Assembly: GCA_003231925.1 (NCBI GenBank)
Contig: QIKK01000042.1
Span: 1 to 15,851, forward strand
Reading direction: 5' to 3'
Length of the DNA stretch: 15,851 nucleotides
Source: Candidatus Saccharimonadota bacterium
GTDB lineage: Bacteria; Patescibacteriota; Saccharimonadia; Saccharimonadales; SZUA-47
The notes below the pieces were generated by a model. That model searched no databases, was not told the origin of the DNA, and saw only the letters and a list, made by a program, of their open reading frames with translations. The position numbers were made by a program, and so were the translations under genes. Positions 6,365-13,110 of this stretch are shown here, one piece after another (the stretch's first letter is position 1; each line of letters starts with the position of its first letter).

Positions 6365-7450
6365 GTGAATAAGACCGAGCAACTAGAGCTGGAGCACAAG
6401 AGGCTAGAGAGCTTAATCAATAGCATGTCTGACGGTGTAATCTCAACAGATGAAAAAGGCAACATTATATTATATAACGGAGCCGCTTTAGATGTTCTAG
6501 ATATTAATTCTATCCAGCGAGGTTTTTCGATAGAAAGTGTTCTAAAGATTATCAATGACAAAAAAGAACCTCTCGACGTAAAAAGAATAATTCTGGAATC
6601 TAAAACCCAAACCATCTCGAGAGATTATAAGATTAAGTACACAGACGGTAGCATAATCAGTATTTATCTAAGTATCTCACCAGTACACCTAGGTTATGGG
6701 AAGAAGGGCGATCATGGTTTTGTGCTCATTATAAGAGATATTTCTAGAGAAAAATCTTTAGAAGAGGAGCGTGATGAATTCATCAGTGTTATCAGTCATG
6801 AACTACGTACACCGATAGCCATTGCTGAGGGAGCTATCAGTAATGCACAATTTATCGTTGAAAAGAAGGGAGATATAACTACAATTAAAGATGCACTTGA
6901 GAGTGCGCACTCTCAAGCGATATATTTAGAAGAGATGATAAACGATCTCTCAACTTTATCCAGAGCAGAGAGGGGTGTTCTGGATACAGACATCGAAGAA
7001 ATTAATGCTCGTGATTTTGTAGAAAACCTACTGCTGATATACGAGAAAGATGCTCAATCTAAAGGCCTAAAAATACATCTAGACATCGACCCCTCTTTGG
7101 AGCTATTGAGCTCTGTAAAATTATACGTTCAAGAAATAATGCAAAATTTTATCACAAACGCTATTAAATATACACCTAAAGGTAGCATCATCATAACTGC
7201 TAAAAAAATAGATAACGGGGTAGAGTTTGCAGTATCAGATACAGGGATAGGGATAAGCAAGGGTGACCAAGCCCGAATCTTTGATAAATTTTTTAGGAGC
7301 GAGGATTATCATACAAGAGAACAAAATGGCACTGGATTAGGGTTACATGTCACTCGCAAATTAGCTCTATTAGCAAAAGCTGAAATTACAGTACACAGTG
7401 AGTTAGGAAAAGGCTCAACATTCAGCATCAGATTCCCCAACCTAAAATAA
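6365..7450 (+). CDS. Soluble PAS-domain sensor histidine kinase
   Basis: 361 aa from a GTG start. An N-terminal coiled helix leads into a PAS domain (about residues 14-126, SMSDGVISTDEKGNIILYN). Next is the dimerisation/phosphoacceptor helix with SHELRTP (144-150; H145 is the phosphorylation site). The ATPase domain has N box QNFITNAIKYT (260-270), G1 DTGIGI (292-297), F box FDKFF (306-310) and G2 GTGLGL (322-327). All catalytic elements are intact. No membrane segment, so the signal is sensed in the cytoplasm. No response regulator gene is in this window, so it is an orphan kinase here. Its 3' end is convergent with the glycosyltransferase, 40 nt apart. Confidence 0.93.
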   Translation: MNKTEQLELEHKRLESLINSMSDGVISTDEKGNIILYNGAALDVLDINSIQRGFSIESVLKIINDKKEPLDVKRIILESKTQTISRDYKIKYTDGSIISIYLSISPVHLGYGKKGDHGFVLIIRDISREKSLEEERDEFISVISHELRTPIAIAEGAISNAQFIVEKKGDITTIKDALESAHSQAIYLEEMINDLSTLSRAERGVLDTDIEEINARDFVENLLLIYEKDAQSKGLKIHLDIDPSLELLSSVKLYVQEIMQNFITNAIKYTPKGSIIITAKKIDNGVEFAVSDTGIGISKGDQARIFDKFFRSEDYHTREQNGTGLGLHVTRKLALLAKAEITVHSELGKGSTFSIRFPNLK

Positions 7451-7490
7451 TTATCTAAATAAAAACTTCTTACAAAATGGCGAAATCACA

Positions 7491-8963
7491 TTATATTTTA
7501 GGCAAAGAATCTTGTACCTCTAACATTGGTAGACAAATTTTACGTTCTTTCCATAAAATAGTTCCAAATTCGTATCCTAACATCGATCTAAGCAATAGAT
7601 ACCATTCTAGAGGTACTAAATAATACAAAGATACAAGACCTAGAATCCAGCTTTTAGATACAACTAAATAACTAATGTACGTATTGATTATTCCAACAAT
7701 AATAATTGTTGATAAGCTCAAGAATACCGCAAAAATATCCGCACTAATCAAACCAGCAATAAGACCGTACCATGGAAATAGAAATATAATAAATTCAGCA
7801 AGAATAATAATGAAAACTATCTCTGGACGGTGCCTTGCCTGCGGGTATTTTTTACGCAGAGCGGTATCATATTGTTGTTTTGGACGCTTAACACTACTAA
7901 CGCCCAGTCTGCAACCAGCAAGTATAAACTGATATTTCTGGAGTAACCTCTTCGCAAAATGAGCTTCTGGCTGTACTGACTTCGCATAGCCCTCAAAACC
8001 ACCAATTTTATGCAGAGTCTCACTCTTTATCGCCCAACAGGTACTTAAAGAAGCTGGGTGCCCAAAAATAGGCGCAACCATAAGCTCCCACCAATATCGT
8101 AGTGGTTGTATAAACACCGTTAGTTCTTTAGATTTATCACGCAACGGTAGAATGCTAATCATATCTATGTCATCCTGCATTTGCTCAATAATTTGCAGAA
8201 CTGTATCAACGCTAAACCGAACGTCTACTCCTGCAAATATCACAATATCACCACTAGATTCTTTAAACAACTTACTCATTGCTGCATTTTTTGCCAGCCA
8301 GTTATCGTCTGGCTCTTCACCGGTTATAAATCTAACACCCCGGTGGGCAAATTCTTTAATTATAGCTGGCGTTTTATCATGTGAACAATCGTCTAATACT
8401 AGAATCTCCAGCTTAGGGTAACTTGATGCCAGTATAGAATCTATACATCCCGGTAAATCCACTGTCTCATTTCTAGCTGGGACACATACAGAAACCGTAG
8501 GTAAATCTGTTATGCTAATTTCACTACAAGTATGATTCCGCCATTTAAAGATAGAATATAGCCCTATGAGTAACAACAATGTAGCTCCAACAGCAGAGAG
8601 ATGCTGTATCGTCGATAGCCCCTTAAAGGGAATATCCCCGTATATTAGAGCAATAGCTACAACACTATACATAATTAGCCAGACTGAGGTTTTGAGATAT
8701 CTTTGATACAGTTCTTTTCTTCTCATCTTTCCTGCAGTTATTCTGGATAGATTCACTAATCTGAACCAAGATACAAATGCTAACAAAATACTATAGGGCG
8801 AAAGTGAATTAATAATGACTCCTAGGCTGGTCAATCCAACAACAATTAAGACGACTAAAGAAAGCCGTTTTACCCAGTGCCCATCATTAATTAACAAACG
8901 ACTAATTATAAACTCTGCAATAAATGTTAGAGCGAGTAGTAAAATCAAAAAAAACAAAACCAT
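7491..8963 (-). CDS. Membrane GT2 glycosyltransferase (CrtQ/ceramide-glucosyltransferase-like)
   Basis: 490 aa. About four N-terminal membrane segments (about 2-24, 33-52, 92-109, 121-138) precede a GT-A domain, followed by several C-terminal segments (about 382-460). GT2 landmarks are VPARNE (161-166), VLDDCSHDKTP (189-199), a DNWLAKN segment (220-226) and FAGVDVRF (243-250) in place of the usual metal-binding AD(A/T)D. The terminal GTILWKERKI matches the end of this subgroup. It probably transfers a sugar from a nucleotide sugar to a lipid acceptor at the inner face of the membrane (inference). The domain order resembles carotenoid-acid or diacylglycerol glycosyltransferases; acceptor unknown. 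No Shine-Dalgarno before the ATG at 8963. Confidence 0.87.
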   Translation of the reverse strand: MVLFFLILLLALTFIAEFIISRLLINDGHWVKRLSLVVLIVVGLTSLGVIINSLSPYSILLAFVSWFRLVNLSRITAGKMRRKELYQRYLKTSVWLIMYSVVAIALIYGDIPFKGLSTIQHLSAVGATLLLLIGLYSIFKWRNHTCSEISITDLPTVSVCVPARNETVDLPGCIDSILASSYPKLEILVLDDCSHDKTPAIIKEFAHRGVRFITGEEPDDNWLAKNAAMSKLFKESSGDIVIFAGVDVRFSVDTVLQIIEQMQDDIDMISILPLRDKSKELTVFIQPLRYWWELMVAPIFGHPASLSTCWAIKSETLHKIGGFEGYAKSVQPEAHFAKRLLQKYQFILAGCRLGVSSVKRPKQQYDTALRKKYPQARHRPEIVFIIILAEFIIFLFPWYGLIAGLISADIFAVFLSLSTIIIVGIINTYISYLVVSKSWILGLVSLYYLVPLEWYLLLRSMLGYEFGTILWKERKICLPMLEVQDSLPKI

Positions 8964-9042
8964 ATTAAAACTCTAACATAAGCTCAATATTTTTAATATT
9001 TATACAATCTAAGCACTTTTTCAAACTACTCGTATATAGTAA

Positions 9043-9048
9043 TATAAC
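9043..9048 (+). promoter_or_regulatory. Promoter of the 170-aa gene
   Basis: TATAAC at 9043-9048 with TTCAAA 17 bp upstream (9020-9025). The predicted leader is about 14 nt and includes GAGG five bases from the ATG at 9069. Confidence 0.45.
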
Positions 9049-9068
9049 TCTAAAATTACGAGGCTACT

Positions 9069-9581
9069 ATGACAGAGATAATAACGATATCAGAGTTTTT
9101 TGAACCAACAGCCAACTTCTACCAACTAGAAGGCCTGGAGAGTACAGAAGAGCTAACTCCGCACGGATTTGAAAACAATACTCAAGAAAATATAGGTATA
9201 AGAATTTTATTTTCTGCTAACGAGCTTGCCAAAAGATATATTCAGAGAATTACTATAGAAATTACCCATAACAAGACTAGCGAGGAGCCGAGAGAGGATC
9301 CAACATCTTTTTCATACTTATATAGAAACGCCGAACTTTACCAGGTTAAGACACCCAATACGAGCATCAGAGGACTAAACTCTGCTTTAAACGGTCTTAT
9401 ATTACCCGATGCTAGTTACGAGATTAATGCTGGTGATAGAAAAGAAGGTGAAGTTATCCTTTGGCTTAGTGGAGCCGAACCAGAGAGACATTTAAGTGTA
9501 GTAGAGCTATTCCCTGAAAGTGCTGTTATAAGAGTATCCAACAATGCTGGTCAATCTTGGAATAATAATTTACAGCCATAG
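9069..9581 (+). CDS. Hypothetical 170-aa protein
   Basis: 170 aa, acidic, no signal peptide or membrane segment. Not recognised. The start is backed by GAGG at 9060-9063 and a promoter. Residues 40-110 alternate short strands (GIRILFSANELA, IQRITIEITHN) and the end has strand-like VILWLSG and VVELFPESAVIRVSN, so a beta-rich fold is likely. It is followed by 80 nt and a strong hairpin that may terminate it, so it appears monocistronic, next to the secE cluster but not part of it. Confidence 0.65.
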   Translation: MTEIITISEFFEPTANFYQLEGLESTEELTPHGFENNTQENIGIRILFSANELAKRYIQRITIEITHNKTSEEPREDPTSFSYLYRNAELYQVKTPNTSIRGLNSALNGLILPDASYEINAGDRKEGEVILWLSGAEPERHLSVVELFPESAVIRVSNNAGQSWNNNLQP

Positions 9582-9618
9582 GATATTTTAAAAAGGCGAC
9601 TAGCTAGAGATTCTACTA

Positions 9619-9646
9619 TTGACCATAGGCTGACAATAGTGATAAT
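9619..9646 (+). promoter_or_regulatory. Promoter upstream of secE
   Basis: TTGACC (9619-9624) and GATAAT (9641-9646) with a 16-bp spacer, the best -35/-10 pair in the window. Transcription would begin near 9653, only about eight bases before the hairpin at 9661. Confidence 0.55.
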
Positions 9647-9660
9647 ATATTGCTATTGAC

Positions 9661-9683
9661 GTCTGAGAAAGCTCAGACTTTTT
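9661..9683 (+). terminator. Hairpin terminator or leader attenuator before secE
   Basis: GTCTGAG and CTCAGAC form a perfect seven-pair stem around AAAG, followed by five T. It could end the gene at 9069-9581. Because a good promoter lies just before it, it could also attenuate or protect the secE mRNA 5' end. Confidence 0.8.
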
Positions 9684-9734
9684 AATTTACAGAGCTTTTT
9701 GTTGAACTAATAATTTTAATCGAGAGACAATCTA

Positions 9735-10130
9735 ATGTTAGAAAAATCTAAAAAGAATAACGTAACTAAAGCAAAATCAACAATGCGCGAGAACGCGGCT
9801 AAGCTTAGAAAAGAAGCAAACCGCCCAAAACGAGTACGCAAAGCAGCAGCCAATGCAACAAAACCAGTAAGTGCTTTTGTCAATTTAATTAACCGTGAAT
9901 TTCATATCATCAAAAGAAAAGGTGATGGAGACTTCTTTAGTAAAAGTCGCAAACTAACACCTCGTTATTTTCGTGAAGCTTTTAAGGAACTCCGGCTAGT
10001 AACCTGGCCCGACCGTAGTGAAACGTGGAGATTAGTTTTTGCTGTATTTATATTTTCTATAATAACAGGTACGCTAATTGTAATACTGGATTATGGGCTA
10101 GAAAAAGTATTAAGAAGAATAATTTTATAA
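9735..10130 (+). CDS. secE: Preprotein translocase subunit SecE
   Basis: 131 aa. The conserved SecE core is at the end: KELRLVTWPDRSETW (84-98) as the amphipathic helix and hinge, then a single membrane segment (about 100-119). SecE clamps SecY in the SecYEG channel of the cytoplasmic membrane. About 75 N-terminal residues are extra compared with a minimal one-TM SecE; they are rich in Lys, Arg and Ala and probably cytoplasmic. A weak GAGAG precedes the ATG. The gene opens the secE-nusG pair, 25 nt before nusG, the usual bacterial order. Confidence 0.95.
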   Translation: MLEKSKKNNVTKAKSTMRENAAKLRKEANRPKRVRKAAANATKPVSAFVNLINREFHIIKRKGDGDFFSKSRKLTPRYFREAFKELRLVTWPDRSETWRLVFAVFIFSIITGTLIVILDYGLEKVLRRIIL

Positions 10131-10155
10131 AAAATATCTTAGCTAGGAGTAGATA

Positions 10156-10698
10156 ATGAGTAAAAGATACGATACATCGAAAAGTTGGTACGCAATCCAT
10201 ACTTACAGTGGATACGAGGAGAAAGTAGCTGAATCTATTCGGCAACGTGCTGAGAGTTTAGACATGAAAGATAAGATTTTTCAGGTTTTAGTACCAAAAG
10301 AAAAAATGATAGAAATAAAGAATGGTAAACGTAAAGTTGTAGAAAAGAAAATATTCCAAGGATATGTATTAGTAGAGATGAAGCTATCTGAGGACGCTTG
10401 GTACATTGTCAGAAATACCCCAAGTGTTACAGGATTCGTTGGAACTGGAAACGACCCATCACCAGTTAGCAATGACGAGATTGAAAAAATTATGAAGAGA
10501 ATAGGTAAAAATGAACCTAAACATAAAATTGATTTTAAAGTTGGCGAAATTGTTGGTATTATTGACGGTCCGTTTAAGGGTTTTGACGGAGCTATTAGTG
10601 AAATCGATATTACTAAGGGCAAGTTAAAAGTTCTAGTAAACATGTTTGGGCGTGAAACTCCGGTTGAACTAGATAGTTTACAAGTAAAGAAATCCTAA
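10156..10698 (+). CDS. nusG: Transcription elongation/antitermination factor NusG
   Basis: 180 aa, normal length. The NGN domain opens with SWYAIHTYSGYEEKVAESI and includes LVPKEKM, KIFQGYVLVEM and WYIVRNTPSVTGFVG. The KOW domain near residues 127-175 has VGEIVGIIDGPFKGFDGAI. It binds RNA polymerase at the clamp and couples transcription to translation or Rho. The start is fixed by AGGAG six bases upstream of the ATG. It lies in the usual secE-nusG-rplK-rplA order, with a small extra gene between nusG and rplK. Confidence 0.97.
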   Translation: MSKRYDTSKSWYAIHTYSGYEEKVAESIRQRAESLDMKDKIFQVLVPKEKMIEIKNGKRKVVEKKIFQGYVLVEMKLSEDAWYIVRNTPSVTGFVGTGNDPSPVSNDEIEKIMKRIGKNEPKHKIDFKVGEIVGIIDGPFKGFDGAISEIDITKGKLKVLVNMFGRETPVELDSLQVKKS

Positions 10699-10710
10699 GG
10701 TTAGATAGAA

Positions 10711-10926
10711 ATGTCAGATACTTACGACGGACAAAACGGTAGCATACTTGACCTTATGCCTGGTGAAATACCCGGTATGGTATTCACAGAAAAACTGCGC
10801 AAAAAGGCTTACAGAGATATAGAGGACGGTACTCTGTGCTCTGGACCAGAGCTAGAGAGGCTGACAAATGCAGGATCACACCAAGCCAGAATCCTATTAG
10901 GTCAGGTAAGTTGTGGCAAGACTTAG
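10711..10926 (+). CDS. Hypothetical 71-aa protein between nusG and rplK
   Basis: 71 aa, 12 nt after nusG, with a weak AAGG ahead of the ATG. Not recognised; no Cys pair, membrane segment or known motif. Acidic N-terminal half, then FTEKLRKKAYRDIED and LERLTNAGSHQARILLGQ. After its TAG, another frame stays open from 10938 to the stop at 11049-11051 and reads as plausible protein (LKLAEEGDTPRATMVATALL). The original gene may therefore have been longer and be broken by a frameshift, or a second small gene may follow. Position in a ribosomal/transcription cluster favours a real transcribed gene, but function is unknown. Confidence 0.5.
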   Translation: MSDTYDGQNGSILDLMPGEIPGMVFTEKLRKKAYRDIEDGTLCSGPELERLTNAGSHQARILLGQVSCGKT

Positions 10927-10937
10927 TCGTAAACTAG

Positions 10938-11051
10938 GATAATTTTTATAGGAACCTTAAACTAGCTGAGGAAGGGGACACTCCACGAGCAACTATGGTT
11001 GCAACCGCACTGCTGGGTCATTCAGACTCTATAACGGACGACGGACGCTAG
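10938..11051 (+). pseudogene. Possible decayed coding remnant after the 71-aa gene
   Basis: Thirty-seven codons open in a different frame from the preceding gene, including LKLAEEGDTPRATM and ATALLGHSDSITDDGR before TAG. No good start codon or Shine-Dalgarno heads it (the only ATG is near its middle). It may be the frameshifted tail of the 71-aa gene or chance. Confidence 0.25.
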
Positions 11052-11147
11052 ACTTTACTATATTTTTGTAGTAAAATAATACAGTTACGCACCGATAAGC
11101 ACTATAAAGCTTAATTTATGTGTGCAATTTTAAGGAAATTTTAATTT

Positions 11148-11576
11148 ATGGCAAAAAAGATTACAGCAAATTTGAAAATGAAATTACGCGGTGGACAGGC
11201 AAGCGCAGCTCCTCCAGTAGGTAGCACTCTTGGTCAATATGGCGTAAACATGATGGATTTTGTAACACCTTTTAATGAAGAGACAAAAGACCGCATGGGG
11301 CAGGACATCACCGTACATATTGCAATTTATGATGACAAAAGCATGACCTGGAGGATAGTCGGAACACCGACAGACGACTTAATAAGAAAGGCGCTAAGCA
11401 TAAAAAAGGGTTCGGGACGACCAAATTCAGAAAAACTAACTGAAAAATTGACAGATACTCAAGTTACAGATATCGCTACAGCTAAAGCTATTGATATGAA
11501 TACCGATCGTATTGATTCGGTCAAAAAAATGGTAGTAGGCACAGCTCGTTCTATGGGAATAGAGATACAGGGTTAG
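11148..11576 (+). CDS. rplK: 50S ribosomal protein L11
   Basis: 142 aa, the family length. The N-terminal domain contains SAAPPVGSTLGQYGVNMMDF, with the Pro-rich APPVG turn and GQ-GVN typical of L11. The C-terminal RNA-binding domain ends in the hallmark GTARSMGIEIQG. L11 binds 23S rRNA in the GTPase-associated centre together with L10/L12. AAGGAAA sits nine bases upstream of the ATG. A TATAAA at 11103-11108 could give it its own promoter in the 221-nt gap after the 71-aa gene. It is followed by two small genes rather than directly by rplA. Confidence 0.97.
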   Translation: MAKKITANLKMKLRGGQASAAPPVGSTLGQYGVNMMDFVTPFNEETKDRMGQDITVHIAIYDDKSMTWRIVGTPTDDLIRKALSIKKGSGRPNSEKLTEKLTDTQVTDIATAKAIDMNTDRIDSVKKMVVGTARSMGIEIQG

Positions 11577-11597
11577 GGCATCTACTAGGAGGTTGCT

Positions 11598-11819
11598 ATG
11601 GCAGAAAGATTTCCGGATTTACAATCAAACAAACTCGAGAAAAGACGCGAGAGAGAATTTGATAAAGCTCAAAGACTAAAAGAAACATTGATGAAGCTAG
11701 AGAAGAGCGTTATATCTGAAGTTGATGAGGCCACGCAAAGCGCAAGAGGAGCCATTCAAGCCATGGGATATGGTATTAGTCCAATCGTTCAAGTGGACGA
11801 AGAAGAAACCGAAGATTAA
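11598..11819 (+). CDS. Hypothetical 73-aa helical protein
   Basis: 73 aa, with an excellent AGGAGG upstream of the ATG (TAGGAGGTTGCT). The first 45 residues are a long charged helix (KLEKRREREFDKAQRLKETL), probably a coiled coil. The end is strongly acidic (VDEEETED). No known family. It is 21 nt after rplK and 3 nt before another small gene, so it belongs to the ribosomal operon. Strong translation signal makes it a likely real protein. Confidence 0.65.
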   Translation: MAERFPDLQSNKLEKRREREFDKAQRLKETLMKLEKSVISEVDEATQSARGAIQAMGYGISPIVQVDEEETED

Positions 11820-11822
11820 TAA

Positions 11823-11993
11823 ATGGAATCTTCTTTGCCACAACCTAGCAGTAAAGATATCCAAGGCCTTATAGTAGAAGCGGAGATGATAACGTGTAAG
11901 CTAGAAAAAGAGCAATTAGAATACGACACAGAAGTGGTATTAGCAATATCGGACATTGATGCTAGTTTAGGCACCATAGCTAGAATAATCTAA
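11823..11993 (+). CDS. Hypothetical 56-aa protein
   Basis: 56 aa: ATG at 11823, TAA at 11991-11993, three bases after the preceding stop, so coupled translation is likely. It starts MESSLPQPSSKDIQGL and is mostly an acidic amphipathic helix (IVEAEMITCKLEKEQLEYD), ending in a hydrophobic TIARII. Not recognised. It is short and has no Shine-Dalgarno of its own, but the tight spacing and helical character favour a real gene, perhaps a partner of the 73-aa protein (inference). Confidence 0.5.
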   Translation: MESSLPQPSSKDIQGLIVEAEMITCKLEKEQLEYDTEVVLAISDIDASLGTIARII

Positions 11994-12001
11994 TGAAATT
12001 G

Positions 12002-12010
12002 TGTTATAAT
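12002..12010 (+). promoter_or_regulatory. Extended -10 promoter before rplA
   Basis: TG-T-TATAAT: a perfect -10 with an upstream TG, which can replace a -35. The start would be near 12017, so the transcript would begin just ahead of the L1 site at 12029-12055. Confidence 0.55.
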
Positions 12011-12028
12011 AAATATATTAAATAATTT

Positions 12029-12055
12029 GTGGGAGATGAGAGTCGTTAGTACCAC
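12029..12055 (+). promoter_or_regulatory. Candidate ribosomal protein L1 autoregulatory site
   Basis: GTGGGAG, nine bases, then GTTAGTACCAC: the outer GTGG pairs with CCAC. Both halves copy the L1-binding region of 23S rRNA (helices 76-77), which in E. coli has GGUGGGAGGC opposite UUGAAAUACCAC. L1 is known to repress its own mRNA through such mimic sites. The site sits 12 nt upstream of the rplA ATG and close to its AAAGGA ribosome site, so bound L1 could block initiation. Confidence 0.6.
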
Positions 12056-12067
12056 GAAAGGAAAGTA

Positions 12068-13066
12068 ATGGCAAAAAAAGCCGATCTATTAGCAGAAGCT
12101 AAAAAACTAAAACTAGAGGTAACCAGCAAAAACACCATAGCAGAAATAGAAACGGCTATTAATGATGCTGGTGAAAAAGCTAAGAAATTAGAAAAGAAAC
12201 AGTCCAAAAAAGAGGAACTAAAATCTAAGGTTGCAAAGTCTGGAAAAAGAAGCGTAAAAGGAGTCAAAGAGTCCGAAGAAAAAGCAGACAAACAGGAACG
12301 CAAATCACACGTTAGTGGAACAATTGAAGCTGAAAAGGCCTCTAAACCCAAAGTTATTCCTAAAACCAGAAGCCGTTTAGAACGATCAAGTAAAAAAATC
12401 AGGGAAGCTACTAAATTAATTGACAAAACTAAAGAATACAGCCTGAAAGAAGCGTTAGAATTGGCAACAAAGACATCAATTTCTAAATTCGATGGAACTG
12501 TTGAGCTACACATTAGGCTTAATGTAGACCCAAAGCAAGCTGATCAAAATATTAGAGAGGTATTAGTATTACCTGCCGGTAGTGGCAAAACCGTCCGTAT
12601 CGCCGTATTTGCGGAAGCTGATGATGTTACTGTCGCTAAAAAAGCTGGTGCTGATATTGCCGGTACAGAGGAGTTTTTACAACAATTAGAAAAGGGGATA
12701 ATCGACTTTGATATTCTAATCGCCACCCCAACAGTTATGCAAAAATTAGCAAAGCATGCCCGTGTTCTAGGTCCTAAAGGGCTAATGCCAAATCCAAAAA
12801 GCGGTACTGTTACCAAAGATGTTGCAACCGCTATTGCTCAAGCAAGAGCTGGTAAAGTAGAGATCCGCGTTGATGAAGCCGGTATAGTACACCTTGGAAT
12901 TGGTAAAGTAAGTTTTGGTGCAGATAGACTAATGCAGAATGCTGAAGCTATTTTTACCAGTGTTAAATCCGCAAAACCAGCCAGCCTAAAAGGAACCTAC
13001 ATTAATACTATTTTTGTAACTACAACCATGGGACCTAGCATAAAAATTTCCGCTTCAGAACTCTAG
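12068..13066 (+). CDS. rplA: 50S ribosomal protein L1 with long N-terminal extension
   Basis: 332 aa against about 230 for usual L1. The canonical protein starts near residue 115 (TKLIDKTKEYSLKEALELA) and shows all landmarks: KFDGTVELHIRLNVDP, LPAGSGKT, the LGPKGLMPNPKSGTVT loop, and TTTMGPSIKI near the end. L1 forms the mobile L1 stalk beside the E site. The first about 35 residues (KKADLLAEAKKLKLEV then KNTIAEIETAIN) resemble a SAP/HeH-type helix-extension-helix nucleic-acid binding unit. Residues 36-110 are a Lys/Glu/Ser-rich linker. AAAGGA is just upstream. An L1 operator precedes it. rplJ and rplL do not follow; a transposase element does. Confidence 0.95.
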   Translation: MAKKADLLAEAKKLKLEVTSKNTIAEIETAINDAGEKAKKLEKKQSKKEELKSKVAKSGKRSVKGVKESEEKADKQERKSHVSGTIEAEKASKPKVIPKTRSRLERSSKKIREATKLIDKTKEYSLKEALELATKTSISKFDGTVELHIRLNVDPKQADQNIREVLVLPAGSGKTVRIAVFAEADDVTVAKKAGADIAGTEEFLQQLEKGIIDFDILIATPTVMQKLAKHARVLGPKGLMPNPKSGTVTKDVATAIAQARAGKVEIRVDEAGIVHLGIGKVSFGADRLMQNAEAIFTSVKSAKPASLKGTYINTIFVTTTMGPSIKISASEL

Positions 13067-13070
13067 CCCC

Positions 13071-13110
13071 ATAGACGCTGTCAAGGATAGTCCTTGACAG
13101 CGTCTATTTT
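13071..13110 (+). terminator. Long palindrome at the rplA end (RAYT left end, terminator)
   Basis: A perfect 17-pair stem: 13071-13087 with 13091-13107, loop TAG, followed by TTTT. Five bases past the rplA stop, it should act as its terminator. The inner part (13077-13101) recurs in inverted orientation beyond the transposase at 13790-13814, with 24 of 25 bases matching. The transposase stop (13104-13106) lies in its right arm. Confidence 0.85.

Noticed and set aside
7441..7502. Inverted match of the two convergent gene ends (CCTAAAATA) as a bidirectional terminator
   Set aside because: The arms are 40 bases apart, AT-rich and have no U tract; both arise from similar final codons.
11054..11075. 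TTTACTA/TAGTAAA hairpin before rplK as a terminator
   Set aside because: The stem is nearly all A-T, and no T run follows on either strand.
12544..12816. Minus-strand open frame inside rplA
   Set aside because: It is a shadow of the conserved L1 coding sequence with no independent start signal.
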